Below are positions 1 through 11,058 of a stretch of DNA of 64,000 nucleotides, one piece after another. Origin of the DNA: an uncultured Bacteroidales bacterium. Its GTDB lineage: Bacteria; Bacteroidota; Bacteroidia; Bacteroidales; Paludibacteraceae. Numbering within the stretch: the stretch's first letter is position 1; the number at the start of each line of letters is the position of its first letter. The notes under the pieces are model-generated. The model was given only the letters and a program-made list of their open reading frames with translations. It was not told the DNA's origin and did no database searches. The DNA lies in contig CAIWCC010000241.1 of the NCBI GenBank assembly GCA_903911085.1, positions 24,557 through 88,556 of the forward strand. Direction: 5' to 3'. Made by a program: the position numbers and the translations under genes.

Positions 1-1363
1 TTTTGTCAGTAATTTTCAAATCGCCACTCAAAGCCAACGCCACTGTTGAATCGGAAAGATAACCTTGAGTTTTATTGTACAAAGTATCGGGTGGAGTGAT
101 GGCTGCAAGAACATTGCTTGACACAAAATGAGTTCCATTTAAAATTGAATTCGTAAAAGTACTTGTATTAGCAGTAAGTGCCTGAGTAACAAACATAACA
201 TCAGCATATTTCGATTTTTTTGTTGTTCCAGAATTGTTGTAATTAGAAAGCACACAACCATTTAAAGCAAACTGCATCTGTGTGGTATAGTTATCTACAT
301 CTATGGCCGCGCGCCCTGATGTGGTTCTCGAAGAATAATTTCCAATTAAACTGCAATGTGTCATATTAAGATTATTCAAAAGGCTTCCAGTTGTATTATT
401 AAACCATATTACTGAACCTTTTCCTGTAACTAAACTATTTAAAAATATTGATTTAGTGACATTGAAAGTACTAGCATAACCACTAGTTCCAACGATATAA
501 AAACAACCACCATTACTAAAATTATCAGCCGAAGCGGTACATTGATTAGTATCAAACAAACAATCCGAAATATTTACTGTCATATTTGTGCCAAAATAAC
601 CTACAGCGCCACGACCAAAGGCAGAATTGCTTTTGAAAATAGAATTTTTGATGTTAATAGTTTTAGCCGTAGTTCCATTATTGAAATATATTGCTCCACC
701 ATATCCGTTTGGATAATTAGTTGCTGGTGGAGTAATTACTGTACCAGGTAATGATTGATTATTCTCAAACACGCAACCATCTAGAGTTACTTTAATGTCA
801 TAAGCAAAAGCAGTTTGCATAGCCAATGCGCCGCCAATTGTGTTTGTTGTAATATTATTGGTAAATGTAAGATTCTTTAAATCAATATCACCTTGAGCTG
901 TAGTAATAGTCATGGCAGCACCTTGCGAAGGTCCATTGAAACCATCAAAATAAAGACCATCCAATGTTATTTTATAACCATAAGAACCTGTTGTTGTATT
1001 AATGTTTATGGCACGTGTAGTGCTTCCAGCATCAGGTTTAAAAATAGATTTATTAGCTAAAATATCACGTTTGCTAAGGTCTGTGCCTGTTGAAGTTGAA
1101 GCGTAACCACCCAAAACAGTAACATATTTTGTAATGGTTATTGCTGTTGTTCTTACGTATTCTCCTGCAGCAAGGTGAATTACATCATTATCGTTAATAG
1201 AAGTGCCAACTAAATAACTAATATTTGCAGCATTTTCCCAATCGACACCTGTTCCGCTAGCATTTTGACGAATAAATACATCTTTTGCACTTAACGAACT
1301 TAAGCTAAATAGCACTGCTATGAGTGCCACTGAAATTTTGGTTTTAAGTAATGTTGTTTTCAT
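1..1363 (-). CDS. Surface/secreted protein, probable right-handed beta-helix type; 3' end runs off the left window edge
   Basis: Not in the ORF track. Hand translation from ATG at 1363 gives MKTTLLKTKISVALIAVLFSLSSLSAKDVFIRQNASGTGVDWENAANISYLVGTSINDNDVIHLAAGEYVRTTAITITKYVTVLGGYASTSTGTDLSKRDILANKSIFKPDAGS: signal peptide plus a typical beta-helix N-terminus. Checked open to about 1021; remainder assumed open. Confidence 0.75.
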   Translation of the reverse strand, partial: MKTTLLKTKISVALIAVLFSLSSLSAKDVFIRQNASGTGVDWENAANISYLVGTSINDNDVIHLAAGEYVRTTAITITKYVTVLGGYASTSTGTDLSKRDILANKSIFKPDAGSTTRAININTTTGSYGYKITLDGLYFDGFNGPSQGAAMTITTAQGDIDLKNLTFTNNITTNTIGGALAMQTAFAYDIKVTLDGCVFENNQSLPGTVITPPATNYPNGYGGAIYFNNGTTAKTINIKNSIFKSNSAFGRGAVGYFGTNMTVNISDCLFDTNQCTASADNFSNGGCFYIVGTSGYASTFNVTKSIFLNSLVTGKGSVIWFNNTTGSLLNNLNMTHCSLIGNYSSRTTSGRAAIDVDNYTTQMQFALNGCVLSNYNNSGTTKKSKYADVMFVTQALTANTSTFTNSILNGTHFVSSNVLAAITPPDTLYNKTQGYLSDSTVALALSGDLKITDK

Positions 1364-1448
1364 AATGATTAAATTCTAAAAATTATTTTTTGGAGTTATT
1401 TCCGTGACAAATTTACATCAATAATTGAGCTATTCAATAGTAAAATCA

Positions 1449-1475
1449 TATCAAAAAATAGAAATATTGTTACAT
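1449..1475 (-). promoter_or_regulatory. Candidate dyad operator (TWTCA-N14-TGWTACA), site A
   Basis: TATCA-N14-TGTTACA, 61 bp from the reverse-strand TAnnTTTG box (caaattta, 1407-1414) of the beta-helix gene. Confidence 0.6.
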
Positions 1476-1717
1476 TATTCGAGATACAGTAACAAAAATC
1501 ACTTGGTAATCAATTAATTTCCACGATATTCATCTACTAGATAAAAAAATAATACTGGTTGTAGAAATGATTGACTCTATGACGCCAGCTATCGCGTTAT
1601 TGAGGCTCGACTAAATCTAAATGTAATGTACATTTCTATGAAGTAAGCATTCCAAATCTCAAAATAATTAATCGGCATTGCCAACAGTAGAATTATAATG
1701 ATTTAGTAAAAAAAATA

Positions 1718-1741
1718 TCCTGCACAAAAAATTGTACAGGA
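1718..1741 (-). terminator. Hairpin downstream of the 1774..5523 gene
   Basis: tcctgcacaa/ttgtacagga, one mismatch, flanked by A/T runs. Confidence 0.55.
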
Positions 1742-1773
1742 CATTTTCAATCAACTTATAAAAAACATAAACT

Positions 1774-4700
1774 TTATTGAACAATTATTTTGGAAACATT
1801 TACTACTGTATTTGCTTTTACTTTTACTAAATAAGCACCTTTTGCTAATTGATCTATTATTTGACTTGAATTGGCGGTATACGTTTTCACTTGTTGTCCG
1901 TTCAATTTAAAAACAGATACGGCATCGCCTACACTTAAACCATTTATCATCATTTTCTTTCCTTGAGCATAAACATTCAAAGATGATTTTGCTGCGCCGT
2001 CTATACCAGTTGCTGTATCCGTTTTACCTGTTACAAATGGTTTTGATAGGTTGGCAAATGTACCAGTATAAGTTCCAGTTACTGGAGTTACATAGGTATT
2101 AGCATAGCTACCTGCGCCATCCGATACACCAATTATACCATAAGTTCCGCTAACAGCATCAGTAGAAGGAGTAAGCGATATAACTGTAGAAGAGGTTGCA
2201 AGAGGTGTCAGTGTCCATTCTCTGGGATTGTAAAAAGTACCCGAAGCAGGAGTTCCCGATAATGTAGCAGAGACCTTGGCTGAGAAAGCCGTTGCATCAG
2301 TTGCTGTTACTGTTGCAGGATCGTAGCTACTTGTTGAAGTTCCGATAGGTAAAATTGTAGCTGTAGCAGCAGCAACAGGCAAGTTCAATTTACCAGCACC
2401 ATCCGTAACTACATAACTCGTGGCCGAACCACCCGAAATAGAACCCGCAACGCCAATTGTCAAATCATTATCACCCAATGAAACTTTTCCATTAGTTAAC
2501 GTTAATAAATTTTCAACAGTAATCGGACTAAGAAGGGTTATACCACCTGTACCGTTTACAGTCATTTTGTAGATGTTTCCACTAAACAAATTGGCTGGCA
2601 AAGATAAAGCAGATGTGTTAGCAAATGTGATGCCAGAACCACCTGAAGTTGAACCTATTACACCTGCATTTAAGAAGCCACCATTACAGATGATATTACT
2701 ACCTTTATACGTCAAAGTACGAGGATTTACTGTTGTGCCAATAGTTAATGTACCAGCGTTTAATTCCAATGTACCATTCACAGTTCTGTCACCAGAAATA
2801 ATAACACCACCAGCATTATTAACCGTTAAATTATTCAATTTACTTGCATCAATTGAAATTTCATAACCTGTAGTTGTAGCTAAAGTGTTATTATAAGTAA
2901 GGTTAGCCACACTAGAAAAGACAGGATAATAACCCGAAATGGAACCAGCAGTCCTAACAATAGTCACCGGATTAGTGCCATCGCCAAAGGTGATATTATA
3001 TGCTTGAGAATTTGCAATATTACCAGCAGTCAAATTCAAAGTTCCATTTATTTTAATGCCTTCACTCAATATAATTCCACCCGTTCCATTCACTGTTAAT
3101 GAACTAATACTACCATTTATTAATCCTGCAGGCAAAGTTATTGCTGAAGCATTTGTAAATGCAAGTACTGCACCAGCATTACTTGCATCTATTGAACCCG
3201 TTGTTAAAGTTGGGCTAATTCCACTCAATGTCAATGTATTTGCACCTATTGATAATGAACCAGCACTAAGAGCTAAACTTCCTGCAACTGTTGTAGATGA
3301 GCCTAAAGATACTCCTGTCAAATTATTAATGGTCAAATTATTAAATGTTGATGTTGAATATATAGTTTGAGCAACACTTCCATTCATTGAAACATCCAAT
3401 TTACCTTTTGTAATATTTGTAACAATACTACCTGAATTTGTGATATTTCCACCAACAGTTAAATAGTGAGTAACATCTGTACCTTGTGCGATTCCAAGAT
3501 CTAATGTACCAGCAGCACTCACAATCACATCGCTAGTCACATTTAAAGTAACGGGAGTAGCGGAATTAGGATATGACAATTTTCCTAATAAATTCAATGC
3601 ATTAACTGTTATTGAAGTAGGCAACAATGATAAAGTTGCAGTTGCAGTAGTTAAAGAATTTCCTATATAAGCCCATTTTGCACGACCATCGTTAATGGCA
3701 TCTTTGGCTGAACCTGTTCCTGTTGGAGCTGTTTGAGTTGCTGAACCAGTATAAGCTGTTGTACAAACATAATAATTTGAACCACTTGAAACCACAGCAT
3801 TAATAACATATGAAGTTCCTCCAGCCCATGCGCTTGGAGTGGCTGGTGCAGTAAATGAAACTGTAGGAAGACTTGAATAAACACCTGTAGCTGTAGAAGT
3901 TAATGAGTATAAATAACCATTATATAATGGTGAAGTCAACACATTAGCTGTACCAGTTAAAGTACCACCATTCAATGTAGGTGTTGGTGCTGTTCCACCA
4001 TATCCATTTCCACCGTTAAATGCAGAAATATAATAACCTGGTGCAAGAGCAGGAGAATTCAAAGAATAGGTAATACCTGGGTTTACTGTTAGCGTGCCAA
4101 TCTTGCCCATTGTTCCTAAAATTTCATTATCGGCTGTACATGATCCAGCAATGGTAATGTTTACTTTTTCGGCAGGAGCTGTTCCATAAACCGGTGGTAA
4201 CATCAGTTTTCCAGCAGTTCTGGTAATTGTACCACCATCAACCACAGTTATTGTATTTGTTGTAGAATTTGCAATTGTACCTAAGGTCAACACTAAGTTT
4301 TTAATAAACATTGGTGCAGTTGGAACAAATGTGCTATTTCTATTCAATTCAAAATAATTAATTGGTGTTGCAGCGGTACCAGGTCTAAAAATTGTTCCGA
4401 TAGCGTTTAAAACACCTGCATTTCCAGATGAGACAATAACTTTACATGTAGTATTACTAGCATCAATTGAACCAGATGTCGCAACATTTCCTAGAAAACA
4501 AGATCCATTTCCTGTTAAATTAAATGTAACTCCATCGCCTAAAACTAATGTTTGACTATTGCTTGCAGACTGATTAATACGTTGCGTTGCAACACTATTT
4601 TTAATGGTTATTGTACCTTTTGTATTGGCAATTGCCCCCCAACCATTCACCTGAGGTAAACTGGCAGGTACACCACCAAAACTACCATTTCCTGAAATTG

Positions 4701-5523
4701 TGTTTTGATTAAAATATACATTCAATGGGCTTGATGTATTAAAGGTTATATAGCCACCGCTGTTACCATCAAAATAATTGGTAGCAGAATTTCCTGTCAT
4801 ATAAAAAGTACTACCACTACCTAAAGTAATAGTTTGTCCATTAGCAAATGGACACTGAGTCCATGTTGAATTATTTAAAAATGAGAAATCATAAGTAGAA
4901 GTACCGTTTCCAATACCACCATTTACTGTAACTGTAAAGCATGCCTTCACATTGGCATTGTCTAATGTCACTGTTTTAGTAGTGATACTTGTTGCAGTTG
5001 TTGGAACAAAAGCCAATATAGCAGGATTGTTCGGGTTTCCTGCATAAGGGTTGTTAGTATTTAAAGTAACGCTTGAATTGGAAGCAAAAGAAGCAACAGT
5101 TGTAGCGAATGGTATAGCTCCTTCTCCTGATTGCACATACACAAATTGACCAGCAGCTATACCTGTTGTATTTGTAAGGCTAATTGTTTTGCTGGTTGTT
5201 GTGATTGCTCCAGCGGCAGCGCTAAGGGTTGCAGTAGGAACAATAGCAAATGTTACATTACAACCTGTAGCATTCAAACTATTTAATACAGGGGATGCGC
5301 CAAGGCAATATGCAATTACATTTGTACCACTATTTGCATCGAAATATACATCGTCGCCAACAACTGGAACGCTTACAACATCAGATCCACCTGAAGTTGA
5401 AGCCCAGTTTGCTACAGTACTCCAATTGGCATTAGTACCTCTACCAACCCAATACTTTGGGCCTGCTCCAAACACATTGGTCATTGCCAATGCAAAAACG
5501 ATAAAAAGAAAAGTTTTTTTCAT
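1774..5523 (-). CDS. Giant Thr/Ser/Asn-rich repetitive surface adhesin with T9SS-like C-terminal sorting domain
   Basis: ORF 1774..5532; likely start MKKTFLFIVFALAMTNVFG (signal peptide). C-terminus SLNVYAQGKKMMINGLSVGDAVSVFKLNGQQVKTYTANSSQIIDQLAKGAYLVKVKANTVVNVSKIIVQ is T9SS type A-like. Confidence 0.85.
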   Translation of the reverse strand: MKKTFLFIVFALAMTNVFGAGPKYWVGRGTNANWSTVANWASTSGGSDVVSVPVVGDDVYFDANSGTNVIAYCLGASPVLNSLNATGCNVTFAIVPTATLSAAAGAITTTSKTISLTNTTGIAAGQFVYVQSGEGAIPFATTVASFASNSSVTLNTNNPYAGNPNNPAILAFVPTTATSITTKTVTLDNANVKACFTVTVNGGIGNGTSTYDFSFLNNSTWTQCPFANGQTITLGSGSTFYMTGNSATNYFDGNSGGYITFNTSSPLNVYFNQNTISGNGSFGGVPASLPQVNGWGAIANTKGTITIKNSVATQRINQSASNSQTLVLGDGVTFNLTGNGSCFLGNVATSGSIDASNTTCKVIVSSGNAGVLNAIGTIFRPGTAATPINYFELNRNSTFVPTAPMFIKNLVLTLGTIANSTTNTITVVDGGTITRTAGKLMLPPVYGTAPAEKVNITIAGSCTADNEILGTMGKIGTLTVNPGITYSLNSPALAPGYYISAFNGGNGYGGTAPTPTLNGGTLTGTANVLTSPLYNGYLYSLTSTATGVYSSLPTVSFTAPATPSAWAGGTSYVINAVVSSGSNYYVCTTAYTGSATQTAPTGTGSAKDAINDGRAKWAYIGNSLTTATATLSLLPTSITVNALNLLGKLSYPNSATPVTLNVTSDVIVSAAGTLDLGIAQGTDVTHYLTVGGNITNSGSIVTNITKGKLDVSMNGSVAQTIYSTSTFNNLTINNLTGVSLGSSTTVAGSLALSAGSLSIGANTLTLSGISPTLTTGSIDASNAGAVLAFTNASAITLPAGLINGSISSLTVNGTGGIILSEGIKINGTLNLTAGNIANSQAYNITFGDGTNPVTIVRTAGSISGYYPVFSSVANLTYNNTLATTTGYEISIDASKLNNLTVNNAGGVIISGDRTVNGTLELNAGTLTIGTTVNPRTLTYKGSNIICNGGFLNAGVIGSTSGGSGITFANTSALSLPANLFSGNIYKMTVNGTGGITLLSPITVENLLTLTNGKVSLGDNDLTIGVAGSISGGSATSYVVTDGAGKLNLPVAAATATILPIGTSTSSYDPATVTATDATAFSAKVSATLSGTPASGTFYNPREWTLTPLATSSTVISLTPSTDAVSGTYGIIGVSDGAGSYANTYVTPVTGTYTGTFANLSKPFVTGKTDTATGIDGAAKSSLNVYAQGKKMMINGLSVGDAVSVFKLNGQQVKTYTANSSQIIDQLAKGAYLVKVKANTVVNVSKIIVQ

Positions 5524-5623
5524 AATAATCAAATTTTTAGAATTGTATTTATAGTTGTTGATTTTTTGATTTATTTCCGTTGCAAATATAGTATCATTTA
5601 AAAATTTTTGAATAGTAAAATCA

Positions 5624-5650
5624 TTTCAAATAACAGAAGATATGTTACAT
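5624..5650 (-). promoter_or_regulatory. Candidate dyad operator, site B
   Basis: TTTCA-N14-TGTTACA; -7 box caaatata at 5583-5590, offset 60. Confidence 0.6.
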
Positions 5651-5742
5651 CAAGCAACTAATTACATAAAAATGAGGGAACAAAGCTGAAAGTGATTAGT
5701 TTTTTTTTAATGAATTAAGCATAATCAATTATTTTCCGTAGT

Positions 5743-7452
5743 TTATTTCTCCACCCTGAACCAGTCGAAATCGGCATAGCCAGTTTCGTAGGTTTTTCCT
5801 TTACGAAGTGCGAAAATACCAACCTTCGCTCCTATCCATTTTCCTTTTTTGGCAGCAAACGATTCGCCTATCTGTTTGTAGTTCTTTCCATCGGTACTAT
5901 AACTGAAAGTACAGCTTGCATTTCCCCACTTGCTGCATTCTGCTGTGTCGAAAGTTTTGTAATCGGGAGATGCTGGTTCTACATTTTCCACCTTCACTTT
6001 AAAATAAACAGTACTTGAACTTACATTTTCTTCCGCACTTCGGGTTTCGGGCTTTCCTGCTTCGGCATTTTTGCAAATAGATTGATAAATCACTAGTCCT
6101 GTTGCTGTTTTCTTCAGTGACAAATAGCTGTAATCGATGCCCATGATGATGAGTCCTGCCTCTTCATTTTCGGTGCGGGCAGTGAAAGTGAACTTGGTTA
6201 GAACAGTAAAATTTGGTGCAGGGAATTTTTGCGTCAACAGGTTTGGCACGTTCCACATATTTGTGAGTCCTTCCTGCATTGGTACATTATACATACGTAT
6301 AAATCCATAAGCCGAGCCTGCTGGAAACGCCCAATTACTTTTGGGATTTGCCGCCCACTGCCATTGCAAACCGAGTTGATTGCAATTAAATTCATCAGAT
6401 TCCTGTGGTGTTTGGATTGGGAAAGTTTTGCCAATATTCGGTTTTTTGTAGTTCAGCACCGGTTCGCCAATGCCGTTTCCATCTATATCAACGCCAATCA
6501 ATGGCCAGTTGTTCACCCATTTCATTGGTTCCAAATGCACTATGCGACCATACGCATCTTTGTCCTGAAAGTGAATGAACCAACTTTCTCCAATTTGAGT
6601 TTCTACCCAAGCACCTTGATGTGGACCGTTGGTAGTGGAATTACCTTGTTCCAGCACAATTTTCTCCTCGTACGGACCATAGATATTTTTACTTCGCAAT
6701 GCCAGTTGCCAACCAGTACCAACACCTCCAGCAGGTGCCAATATGTAATAATAGCCGTTTCGTATGTGAATTTTTGGACCTTCCACGGTTGGGTTTTTGT
6801 CATGTCCATCAAAAACGATAACACCATTATCCAATAACCTTGTGCCATCTGCACTCATTCGGTTCAGTATCAATGTACTTTTCACACCCGAGCGACTTGC
6901 TGCCATGCCATTAATAAGATATGCATTTCCATCTTCGTCCCAAAAAGGGCAAGGATCTATCCAGCCCAATGATTTTTTTACGAGTAGAGGTTCGCTCCAC
7001 GGACCAGCTGGATTGGTGGTTTTTACCATCCAAATTCCATGGTCTGGATCGGGATAATATATGTAGAATTCTCCTTTGTGGTAGCGCATTGCAGGTGCCC
7101 AAACGCCACCGCCATGCACCACAGAATCGTATCGGACATAAGGAGGTTGATGCAAAAAAACATTGCCAATAATGGTCCAATTCACCAAATCTTTGGAATG
7201 TAGAATGGGCAAACCCGGCACTTGATTAAAGCTGGAGGCGGTCATGTAATAATCATCGCCCACGCGAATTGCGTCGGGGTCAGAGTAATCGGCATGAAGA
7301 ATTGGATTATTGTAAGTGCCATCACCATTATCTGCCACCCATACTTTGGAGATGTAGTTGGTGGGCTGATTTTCTTTGGTTTGAGAACTTAGAAAACCGA
7401 AGGCAATAAAAGTACTAACTAATAGTAATGTAAACTTTTTTATGTAATTCAT
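5743..7452 (-). CDS. Glycoside hydrolase family 43 (beta-xylosidase/arabinofuranosidase-like) with C-terminal concanavalin-like domain
   Basis: NPILHADYSDPDAIRVGDDYYMTASSFNQVPGLPILHSKDLVNW and GGGVWAPAMRYHKGEFYIYYPDPD are classic GH43 blade motifs. Start taken at MNYIKKFTLLL (signal peptide). Confidence 0.92.
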   Translation of the reverse strand: MNYIKKFTLLLVSTFIAFGFLSSQTKENQPTNYISKVWVADNGDGTYNNPILHADYSDPDAIRVGDDYYMTASSFNQVPGLPILHSKDLVNWTIIGNVFLHQPPYVRYDSVVHGGGVWAPAMRYHKGEFYIYYPDPDHGIWMVKTTNPAGPWSEPLLVKKSLGWIDPCPFWDEDGNAYLINGMAASRSGVKSTLILNRMSADGTRLLDNGVIVFDGHDKNPTVEGPKIHIRNGYYYILAPAGGVGTGWQLALRSKNIYGPYEEKIVLEQGNSTTNGPHQGAWVETQIGESWFIHFQDKDAYGRIVHLEPMKWVNNWPLIGVDIDGNGIGEPVLNYKKPNIGKTFPIQTPQESDEFNCNQLGLQWQWAANPKSNWAFPAGSAYGFIRMYNVPMQEGLTNMWNVPNLLTQKFPAPNFTVLTKFTFTARTENEEAGLIIMGIDYSYLSLKKTATGLVIYQSICKNAEAGKPETRSAEENVSSSTVYFKVKVENVEPASPDYKTFDTAECSKWGNASCTFSYSTDGKNYKQIGESFAAKKGKWIGAKVGIFALRKGKTYETGYADFDWFRVEK

Positions 7453-7632
7453 TCCGTAGTAATTTAGTATGATGTCATCAACCATATATTAATAAATAAT
7501 ATCTGGCTAATGCCAATTTCGTTTCCATAACATTGAATTGGCTCACGCTTTACTGGATAAAATGAACCCAATTATTGAAGCTTTGTAATTTCAACATATT
7601 TTCAGCCATCAAAAATAGTCTATTCAAACGAC

Positions 7633-7668
7633 AAAAGCAAATTAATGATTTCTCATTAATTTGCTTTT
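7633..7668 (-). terminator. Perfect 16-bp hairpin between the DUF5017-like gene and GH43
   Basis: aaaagcaaattaatga-tttc-tcattaatttgctttt. Confidence 0.65.
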
Positions 7669-7685
7669 GCTAAAACAAAGACTAT

Positions 7686-8873
7686 TTACAAGCTATCGGC
7701 ACTACCTTTTACCAGAATCACAAATTCTCGCACAACCTTCGATGTACCATTTGTGCCCACATTCATTCCTACGATAGAAGCTTTGTACACACCTTTTTCT
7801 TTGTAAATATATTGGTAATACAACATCGAACTTTGATCTACTTTCTTGACTAAGGTAGCTGGATCGGGAGTTACTGCTGCTGGATTTAAACCTCGGCTAA
7901 TAAGCCAAGTTTCGGAAGGTGTAGTTCCAGCCGCTACTTTTTTTGCTACAGCACCGGGAGCTGTAACAATTATTGGATAGCTAGTTGCTAATTTCACACT
8001 ATCGAAGTTCACTGGGATTGCACCATTATTTATTGATGGATTTGCTTGATACCTTGTTTCACCAATTTCACCCATATTCCAATTGTAACCCGAAGCATTA
8101 AGCACTTTTGTTGTTCCACCAGGTGCAATAGTTGAATCGGGTGCATATTTTCCCCATGCTGCCGACGAAAGTGTATTTATTATTATTGGATAGTTGACAG
8201 TTTTCTTATTCACCACTGTTACCCCTTTTTTCACATAACCATAATCGCGCACCTCAGTGTTTGTAACAGTAAATCCAATTGCCGAAATTGATAGCATATT
8301 TTTAATAGCATCAGCACTTTTTGCTGATATTGCAAAATTCAAATCACCAGATTTAAGATTTAATGGAGTAGAAACGTTTGTAAAAGTGTAATTATCAGTT
8401 ACAGAAAGTGAATCAAATGATATAGCACGTAGTTTCATCAACTCAGTTTTTGTGGCAGTATTGAATTCTGTTGACGACGATTTGACTAAACCCGAAACAG
8501 CAACTAATGAATAGTCTTTAGCCAAAAGTTTAACAAAACTTTTTACAGTTGTATTTACACTAACTTTCGATTCAAATACAGTTCCATCATTGGACTGATA
8601 ATTACTACGGTTAGCAAAGCGGTATTCTCCGCCTGTTGGAACTGATTCACCAGAGTAAAATAGAATCTGATCGGGACATCCTGCTGGAAAATTGAATGTT
8701 ATTTTTTCATTCACATTAACTACAAAAGTATCAGATATCATACTCACTTGATCAGTAACATTAACTTCAAAATTATCTGGAGCAATAACCAAAGAACGCT
8801 CATCGGTACAGCTGCTTAATGCAAAACCAATGACTGACAGCATAATAATGCCTTTATTTATATGTTTTTTCAT
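7686..8873 (-). CDS. DUF5017-like surface lipoprotein (glycan-binding, SusE/F position)
   Basis: MKKHINKGIIMLSVIGFALSSCTDE lipobox; ITFNFPAGCPDQILFYSGE resembles the DUF5017 signature; located directly after SusD. Confidence 0.7.
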   Translation of the reverse strand: MKKHINKGIIMLSVIGFALSSCTDERSLVIAPDNFEVNVTDQVSMISDTFVVNVNEKITFNFPAGCPDQILFYSGESVPTGGEYRFANRSNYQSNDGTVFESKVSVNTTVKSFVKLLAKDYSLVAVSGLVKSSSTEFNTATKTELMKLRAISFDSLSVTDNYTFTNVSTPLNLKSGDLNFAISAKSADAIKNMLSISAIGFTVTNTEVRDYGYVKKGVTVVNKKTVNYPIIINTLSSAAWGKYAPDSTIAPGGTTKVLNASGYNWNMGEIGETRYQANPSINNGAIPVNFDSVKLATSYPIIVTAPGAVAKKVAAGTTPSETWLISRGLNPAAVTPDPATLVKKVDQSSMLYYQYIYKEKGVYKASIVGMNVGTNGTSKVVREFVILVKGSADSL

Positions 8874-9016
8874 ATTGTATCTTTTTTTTCTCCGCTCAAC
8901 CCCTCCCCTTGAGAAGAAAGCAGCAGTAAGAGTTATATATATATATTTGGATAAATTTAATGATTTGAATGTCTGCAATTATTAATTATCAATTATTAAT
9001 TATTAATTAAAAAGTC

Positions 9017-11044
9017 TTACCATCCTGGATTCTGATAAAAAGTATTTGATGCTCTACCTATTTCAGCATTTGGGATTGGCATTAACGAATACTTAGTATA
9101 GTTGCTCATTAATGCTTTGATGGCATAAATCGGTTTTGGTTCATTGTTACCAACAGAATTTCGACCAGCATCATTTTTATAGGCAGTAGAATTGTCAGTT
9201 CCATCCGATCCATACACTTTTGTATCGACTACAATTTTATCGTAAACAGCTTTGTATTTATCATATCCCCAACGAATTAAATCCATTCGTCGCACTCCCT
9301 CGAAACACAATTCCCGTGACCTTTCATCTTGAATATAAGCCAAATCGTAAGTACTTATGTCAACCCTCTTGCCAAATGCACGGTACCTAATTTTATTGAG
9401 ATAAACTAGTCCGTCAGCGATAGTAGCTCCTTGATTGCCTTTTTTGAATAATGCGGCTTCGGCAGTCATAAGTAATACATCAGCATATCGCAAAATTGGG
9501 AAGTTACAAGAACCATTGTATTGTTCGCGAGGCGAAGTATAATTAATTTCATATTCGCGTCGCCATTTACCAATTCCTCTTGAATATACATTCATATAAC
9601 CTGAAGCAGAAGCACCTACCATTTTAACTGAAACAATTGATCCACCTACGACCACAACATTAAATTTGGTTCCAGTCGTACCGCTTGAAGGTGCAATTGT
9701 AATGGCACTAGTACTTGGAATAAAAATGTTATTATATCCTACAACCTTCATTTCCCAAGTTCCATCAGTATATCCGCTTCCACCATTTTCAATCACCGTT
9801 TCGTCAACTAATTTCTCACCTTTCACAACAAACAAAAGTTTCGCCCTTTTATCAATTGAAGGTGTACCCATTGCTGCGGGCAAAGTGTCCGAAATATATT
9901 TGTATGGCTTATTATCAAAGTTGTTTTTATAAGCATAAGTAGCAATATTCCAATCGCGACGAAGGTCACCTGCTGCATATTTGTTCCAAAGTGTAGCCTG
10001 TGGACGGTAATGAGTTGCAGAATATCCAATTTTACTTTTTCCATAATCACCATCAGCACAGTCCACTCCCATATAAGAACCCAGCCAGTTTACATAAGAA
10101 CTATTCCAAGACGCATAAGTACCTGTAAGATTTGATTTCATAAAGAAAGAGCAATCCCACATTGACTCGCTCATAGGATTAAAAGCTACATTATTCTGCA
10201 TATTGTAAATAAAAATTCGTGCATAAGCAGGTAATTGATCAGCAATACCACTACCACCTGTAACAGTTAATGGACTTGTATTCAAATCATGTACATTTCT
10301 GTCAATTAATTGTTTTCCCCACACAGCCACAGAATCGTACATCACCGAATCTTTTATGTCGGGATGAGAAGCCATGAATAAACCTACGCGCATCGATAAT
10401 CCTTCAGCAACAGATTTGGTTATATATGTGGTGGTTCTAGTAGTAGTTATTTCATTCAACATTGGTACAGCATCACGAAGTTCTTTAACTGCAAAAGCAC
10501 ATACGTTTTTAATAGGGTCGCGAGGTAAATCGAGATTTGTCATCAAGTGAGTAGGAATAATTTTGATGGGCACAGGACCAAAATGAACCGCAAGCATAAA
10601 ATGCGCGAAAGCACGAAGCGACATTGCTTGCCCAACCATATTGGCTTTTTTGGTTTCATCCATCTTTACCGTTTTTGCCATATCAATAACAATATTGCAT
10701 GATTCAATAATCTGATAAAATGCTCTCCAACTTTCTTGAATATGAGTGGTAGTAGTACTATTACAGTTGTGCAATCCAATAGTGTTCACTTCAGAATTCT
10801 TAGTATCTTTATAGAACGACTCATCTGTATCACAGCCATTAATAGCTCCCCAAAGTCCATAACCATAAGTACTTCTATCAGTAGTGAGGGTACTGTAGGC
10901 AGTAGTGAGCATACCATTCATCAATGCTTCCGAAGGCACCTGAAGACTTGGTTTTGTACTTATAAGGCTTAAATCATCGTTGCAAGCTGAATTACTTAAA
11001 AGTAATACCAAAATGATTAATTGCAAAAAATATTTTGTTTTCAT
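9017..11044 (-). CDS. RagB/SusD family nutrient uptake lipoprotein
   Basis: Lipobox LLSNSAC; SusD features FPILRYADVLLMTAEAALFKKGN, YIQDERSRELCFEGVRRMDLIRWG; C-terminal SLMPIPNAEIGRASNTFYQNPGW. Confidence 0.95.
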   Translation of the reverse strand: MKTKYFLQLIILVLLLSNSACNDDLSLISTKPSLQVPSEALMNGMLTTAYSTLTTDRSTYGYGLWGAINGCDTDESFYKDTKNSEVNTIGLHNCNSTTTTHIQESWRAFYQIIESCNIVIDMAKTVKMDETKKANMVGQAMSLRAFAHFMLAVHFGPVPIKIIPTHLMTNLDLPRDPIKNVCAFAVKELRDAVPMLNEITTTRTTTYITKSVAEGLSMRVGLFMASHPDIKDSVMYDSVAVWGKQLIDRNVHDLNTSPLTVTGGSGIADQLPAYARIFIYNMQNNVAFNPMSESMWDCSFFMKSNLTGTYASWNSSYVNWLGSYMGVDCADGDYGKSKIGYSATHYRPQATLWNKYAAGDLRRDWNIATYAYKNNFDNKPYKYISDTLPAAMGTPSIDKRAKLLFVVKGEKLVDETVIENGGSGYTDGTWEMKVVGYNNIFIPSTSAITIAPSSGTTGTKFNVVVVGGSIVSVKMVGASASGYMNVYSRGIGKWRREYEINYTSPREQYNGSCNFPILRYADVLLMTAEAALFKKGNQGATIADGLVYLNKIRYRAFGKRVDISTYDLAYIQDERSRELCFEGVRRMDLIRWGYDKYKAVYDKIVVDTKVYGSDGTDNSTAYKNDAGRNSVGNNEPKPIYAIKALMSNYTKYSLMPIPNAEIGRASNTFYQNPGW

Positions 11045-11058
11045 ATTAGATTAATTTT

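Noticed and set aside
542-751. 69-aa plus-strand ORF
   Set aside because: Antisense to the partial beta-helix gene, no signal or motif.
5189-5554. Long plus-strand ORF antisense to the first giant adhesin (also 2573-2866, 3056-3370, 16324-16749, 18481-18825, 19513-19851)
   Set aside because: Shadow ORFs produced by low-complexity Thr/Ser/Asn-rich repetitive coding on the minus strand; no recognisable motifs.
6229-6837. 202-aa plus-strand ORF antisense to GH43
   Set aside because: Lies wholly inside a well-supported GH43 gene; Trp/His/Phe-rich composition typical of an antisense shadow.
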